15,378 nt of DNA from an uncultured Actinomyces sp. (lineage in GTDB: Bacteria > Actinomycetota > Actinomycetes > Actinomycetales > Actinomycetaceae): positions 1 to 15,378 of the forward strand of contig CALIZH010000210.1 of assembly GCA_938028585.1 (NCBI GenBank). Direction: 5' to 3'. The notes below the pieces were generated by a model, which worked only from the letters and a program-made list of their open reading frames with translations, had not been told where the DNA came from and searched no databases. Positions 13,628-15,378 of this stretch are shown piece by piece. Position 1 is the first letter of the stretch; each line of letters starts with the position of its first letter. The position numbers and the translations under genes were made by a program.

Positions 13628-14404
13628 TCACGCCCGAGCGTCTTCAGCAATGATTGCGCGCGCAAAAACCAGATCGATTGGCGTCGTAATCTTCAATGCT
13701 CGACCTTCACCGGCAACAATGCGAACGGGAATTCCCGCCTGCTGAGCAAGCCCGGCATCATCAGTAAGCGCTGTGGCTTCGCTATTCGCCGAGGCCGCTG
13801 CACATCGATGCAGCTCACGGATAACTTTCCAGGGGAAACCCTGCGGAGTCTGAACGGAAACCAAACCAGCACGGTCAACCGTCGCATCAACATAGCGCGC
13901 GCCCTGCACTTGCCCTGCCGAGGCCTCGGGAACTTCATGGAAGCTCTTCAGCGTATCCGCCACCGCAAGGCCTGGGATCACCGCCTGCTCGCCCGCGCGA
14001 AGAGCATCAATCACGCGAGAAACCAGCTGAGGGGAAACCAAAGGGCGGGCTGCATCATGAATCAAGACGGAGCTGTCATCGCTCAAAGCGGCCGCTGTTT
14101 GGGCAAGCGCCTCGAGTCCAGCCGCGACGGAAGCCTGCCTAGACAGGGGGGAACCCGGAACAACGCGGACAACATCACGAAACTCAGCAGTATCAAGAAG
14201 TGCGCGGAAGTCTTCAAAGCGTTCTGGAGGTGCTGTCACAACAGCACAATCAACGCCACCAGAATGGAGGCTCCTGAGCGCATGCTCAACCAAGGATATT
14301 CCGTCGAGCTCAACCAAAGCTTTCGGGCGATCTGAGCCCAAGCGCGTACCCGATCCGGCCGCAGTAATGACCGCGAAAACCTGAGCCGGGGATGTTGAGG
14401 TCAC
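13628..14404 (-). CDS. ispD: 2-C-methyl-D-erythritol 4-phosphate cytidylyltransferase
   Basis: MEP-pathway enzyme joining MEP and CTP to CDP-methylerythritol with release of pyrophosphate. The 258-residue Rossmann-like nucleotidyltransferase begins with the CTP-binding segment AAGSGTRLGSDRPKAL (15-30), in which Arg21 and Lys28 are the expected catalytic residues. SRQASVAAGL (88-97), HDAARPL (116-122) and VQTPQGF (184-190) follow in family order. The start is GTG at 14402-14404, overlapping the carD TGA in the sequence GTGA, so translation is coupled to carD. There is a T-rich stretch downstream (ATTTTTTCTTTTT on the minus strand) but only a poor stem. The carD-ispD pair is conserved in actinobacteria; here ispF does not follow. 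Confidence 0.95.
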   Translation of the reverse strand: MTSTSPAQVFAVITAAGSGTRLGSDRPKALVELDGISLVEHALRSLHSGGVDCAVVTAPPERFEDFRALLDTAEFRDVVRVVPGSPLSRQASVAAGLEALAQTAAALSDDSSVLIHDAARPLVSPQLVSRVIDALRAGEQAVIPGLAVADTLKSFHEVPEASAGQVQGARYVDATVDRAGLVSVQTPQGFPWKVIRELHRCAAASANSEATALTDDAGLAQQAGIPVRIVAGEGRALKITTPIDLVFARAIIAEDARA

Positions 14405-14943
14405 TCTTGTTCCGCGTCTTCTTCCGGGAGGTCATCCGCGATTGCGAGGGACTCATCGTAGCCCTCAGCCAAGACCTCGTCGAGGCGCGCAGCCGCAGCG
14501 GTCTTATCGATATCGCGGGCAAGTGCAAGTTCAGAGCTGAGGATCTGACGAGCCTTCGTCAGCATGCGCTTCTCACCGGTCGACAGCTTCTTCTGATCAT
14601 CGCGGCGAGTAAGATCTCGAACAACCTCGGCAACTTTGACGATATCGCCAGTCGCTATCTTCTCTTGGTTGGCTTTGAAACGACGCGACCAGTTTGTGGG
14701 CTCTTCAATGTAGGGGGCGCGCAGGACCGAGAGCACCGTCTCCAAACCGTCTTCGTCAACAACGTCACGCACACCGACAAGATCAACGTTTTCGGCGGGT
14801 ACCTGAATGGTGAGGTCACCCTGGCTTACGCGCAGAGTCAAGTACGTCTTCTCTTCGCCGCGAATAACACGGGTGGAAATTTCCTCAATCTTCGCAGCGC
14901 CGTGGTGAGGATAAACAACGGTCTGACCGATCTCAAATGACAT
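14401..14943 (-). CDS. carD: CarD family RNA polymerase-binding transcription regulator
   Basis: CarD binds the RNA polymerase beta subunit and stabilises the open complex at many promoters, including rRNA promoters. The 180 residues align well with mycobacterial CarD. The N-terminal RNA polymerase-interaction domain (1-55) starts MSFEIGQTVVYPHHG. The helical DNA-binding domain carries Trp85 in TNWSRRFK, the residue that wedges into the -10 upstream fork, and later KRMLTKARQIL. Arg25 is kept, but position 47, Arg in M. tuberculosis and part of the polymerase contact, is Gln here. The C-terminus carries an acidic extension (LPEEDAEQE). The ATG at 14941-14943 has AGGAG with a 7-8-nt spacer. It is cotranscribed with ispD. 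Confidence 0.96.
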   Translation of the reverse strand: MSFEIGQTVVYPHHGAAKIEEISTRVIRGEEKTYLTLRVSQGDLTIQVPAENVDLVGVRDVVDEDGLETVLSVLRAPYIEEPTNWSRRFKANQEKIATGDIVKVAEVVRDLTRRDDQKKLSTGEKRMLTKARQILSSELALARDIDKTAAAARLDEVLAEGYDESLAIADDLPEEDAEQE

Positions 14944-14981
14944 AGAAGAAACTCCTGCGCTTCAGCTGAACTGCGGTCTAT

Positions 14982-14987
14982 ATTCTA
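14982..14987 (-). promoter_or_regulatory. candidate -10 box of carD
   Basis: TAGAAT on the minus strand, part of ATAGAATATAG. No good -35 at 17 nt. The leader would be about 35 nt. Confidence 0.4.
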
Positions 14988-15048
14988 TCAGTTCACGTAC
15001 TTTCTGCGCCTTTGAATGGTGAACAGCTGTGCAAGGATGCGCGTGGGA

Positions 15049-15104
15049 CTAGAAAGCCCTGCCCATCAAACTCACGGTCGATTTTTAGAGGGACCGCTTT
15101 CTAG
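15049..15104. repeat. inverted repeat in the gpmA-carD intergenic region
   Basis: CTAGAAAGC (15049-15057) and GCTTTCTAG (15096-15104) are perfect 9-bp arms with 38 nt between them. A second, overlapping pair, CGGTC (15075-15079) with GACCG (15092-15096), can form inside. On the minus strand GGCCCTCTAGAAA and GGTCCCTCTAAAAA form an imperfect direct repeat. The element lies upstream of carD, outside the gpmA terminator. Confidence 0.6.
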
Positions 15105-15133
15105 AGGGCCAGCTCGTTCTCAATAAAACACAA

Positions 15134-15166
15134 ACGCGGCGGTCCCGAAATTCGGAACCGCCGCGT
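15134..15166 (-). terminator. intrinsic terminator of gpmA
   Basis: ACGCGGCGGT pairs with ACCGCCGCGT, and after one mismatch CCG pairs with CGG around a short AAATT loop. On the minus strand TTTGTGTTTTATTG follows. It lies 12 nt after the gpmA stop. Confidence 0.9.
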
Positions 15167-15178
15167 CTATTGCAGAAA

Positions 15179-15378
15179 TTACTTACCTTGGTTGGCGACC
15201 GCAGCGATCTTCGCCTCGGCCTCGGGATCCAGGTAGGTGCCACCCTTCTTGATGGGCTTGAGGGTCTCCTCGTCGAGCTCGTACACCAGCGGAATGCCGG
15301 TGGGGATGTTGACGCCGGCGATATCCTCGTCGGAGATCTCATCCAGGTGCTTGACGATGGCGCGCAGCGAGTTGCCGT
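15179..15378 (-). CDS. gpmA: 2,3-bisphosphoglycerate-dependent phosphoglycerate mutase (C-terminal part)
   Basis: Glycolytic enzyme interconverting 3- and 2-phosphoglycerate. Only the last 66 residues are in the window. They begin with GNSLRAIVKHL, the segment right after the second active-site His of the HGNSLR motif, which is cut off at the right edge. NIPTGIPLVYELDE and the C-terminal GGTYLDPEAEAKIAAVANQG are typical of GpmA. The TAA stop is at 15179-15181. The codons are noticeably more G/C-ending than those of neighbouring genes, as expected of a highly expressed gene in a GC-rich actinobacterium. A strong terminator follows. Confidence 0.93.
   Translation of the reverse strand, partial: GNSLRAIVKHLDEISDEDIAGVNIPTGIPLVYELDEETLKPIKKGGTYLDPEAEAKIAAVANQGK

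Overview
The window is a housekeeping chromosomal segment from an actinobacterium. The evidence is the pairing of ClpC, CarD and the MEP-pathway genes ispD and ispF with cysS and rlmB, the DUF456 and ferric-nitrobindin-like proteins, and frequent TANNNT -10 boxes. Moderate GC and the style of several proteins suggest the Actinomycetaceae (Actinomyces, Schaalia and relatives). That placement is inference. No insertion sequence, prophage, CRISPR array, tRNA or rRNA gene was seen.

Layout, left to right. Positions 1-4416 are all on the minus strand: the N-terminal part of clpC, dtd, a short 12-bp minisatellite, ygfZ, a nitrobindin-like gene directly abutting ygfZ, and an unrecognised membrane protein with a long polar N-terminal tail. 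Positions 4417-4656 carry no protein gene but hold a convincing plus-strand RNA structure with two competing helices and a U-tract. Then come purA and a DUF456 membrane gene (minus). A small unrecognised plus-strand gene (6679-7284) follows and ends at a shared terminator facing rlmB. From 7354 to 11453 the minus strand encodes rlmB, a possible 17-codon leader ORF, cysS and thrC. Plus-strand ispF faces an Atg22/UMF1-type MFS transporter. The carD-ispD pair, overlapping by 4 nt, follows. The right edge is the C-terminus of gpmA with a strong terminator.

Functionally the genes cover protein quality control (ClpC, Dtd), Fe-S and redox upkeep (YgfZ), purine synthesis (PurA), ribosome modification (RlmB), aminoacylation (CysS), threonine synthesis (ThrC), isoprenoid precursors (IspD, IspF), RNA polymerase control (CarD) and glycolysis (GpmA). 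The usual actinobacterial order carD-ispD-ispF-cysS-rlmB is recognisable but broken: ispF is inverted, and an MFS gene and thrC lie between the parts.

The best points for a second look are the switch-like plus-strand RNA at 4473-4574, the 17-codon ORF with a strong ribosome-binding site and hairpin between cysS and rlmB, five starts that fit leaderless transcription (TANNNT, exactly 6 nt, then ATG or GTG), and the 12-bp tandem repeat between ygfZ and dtd.
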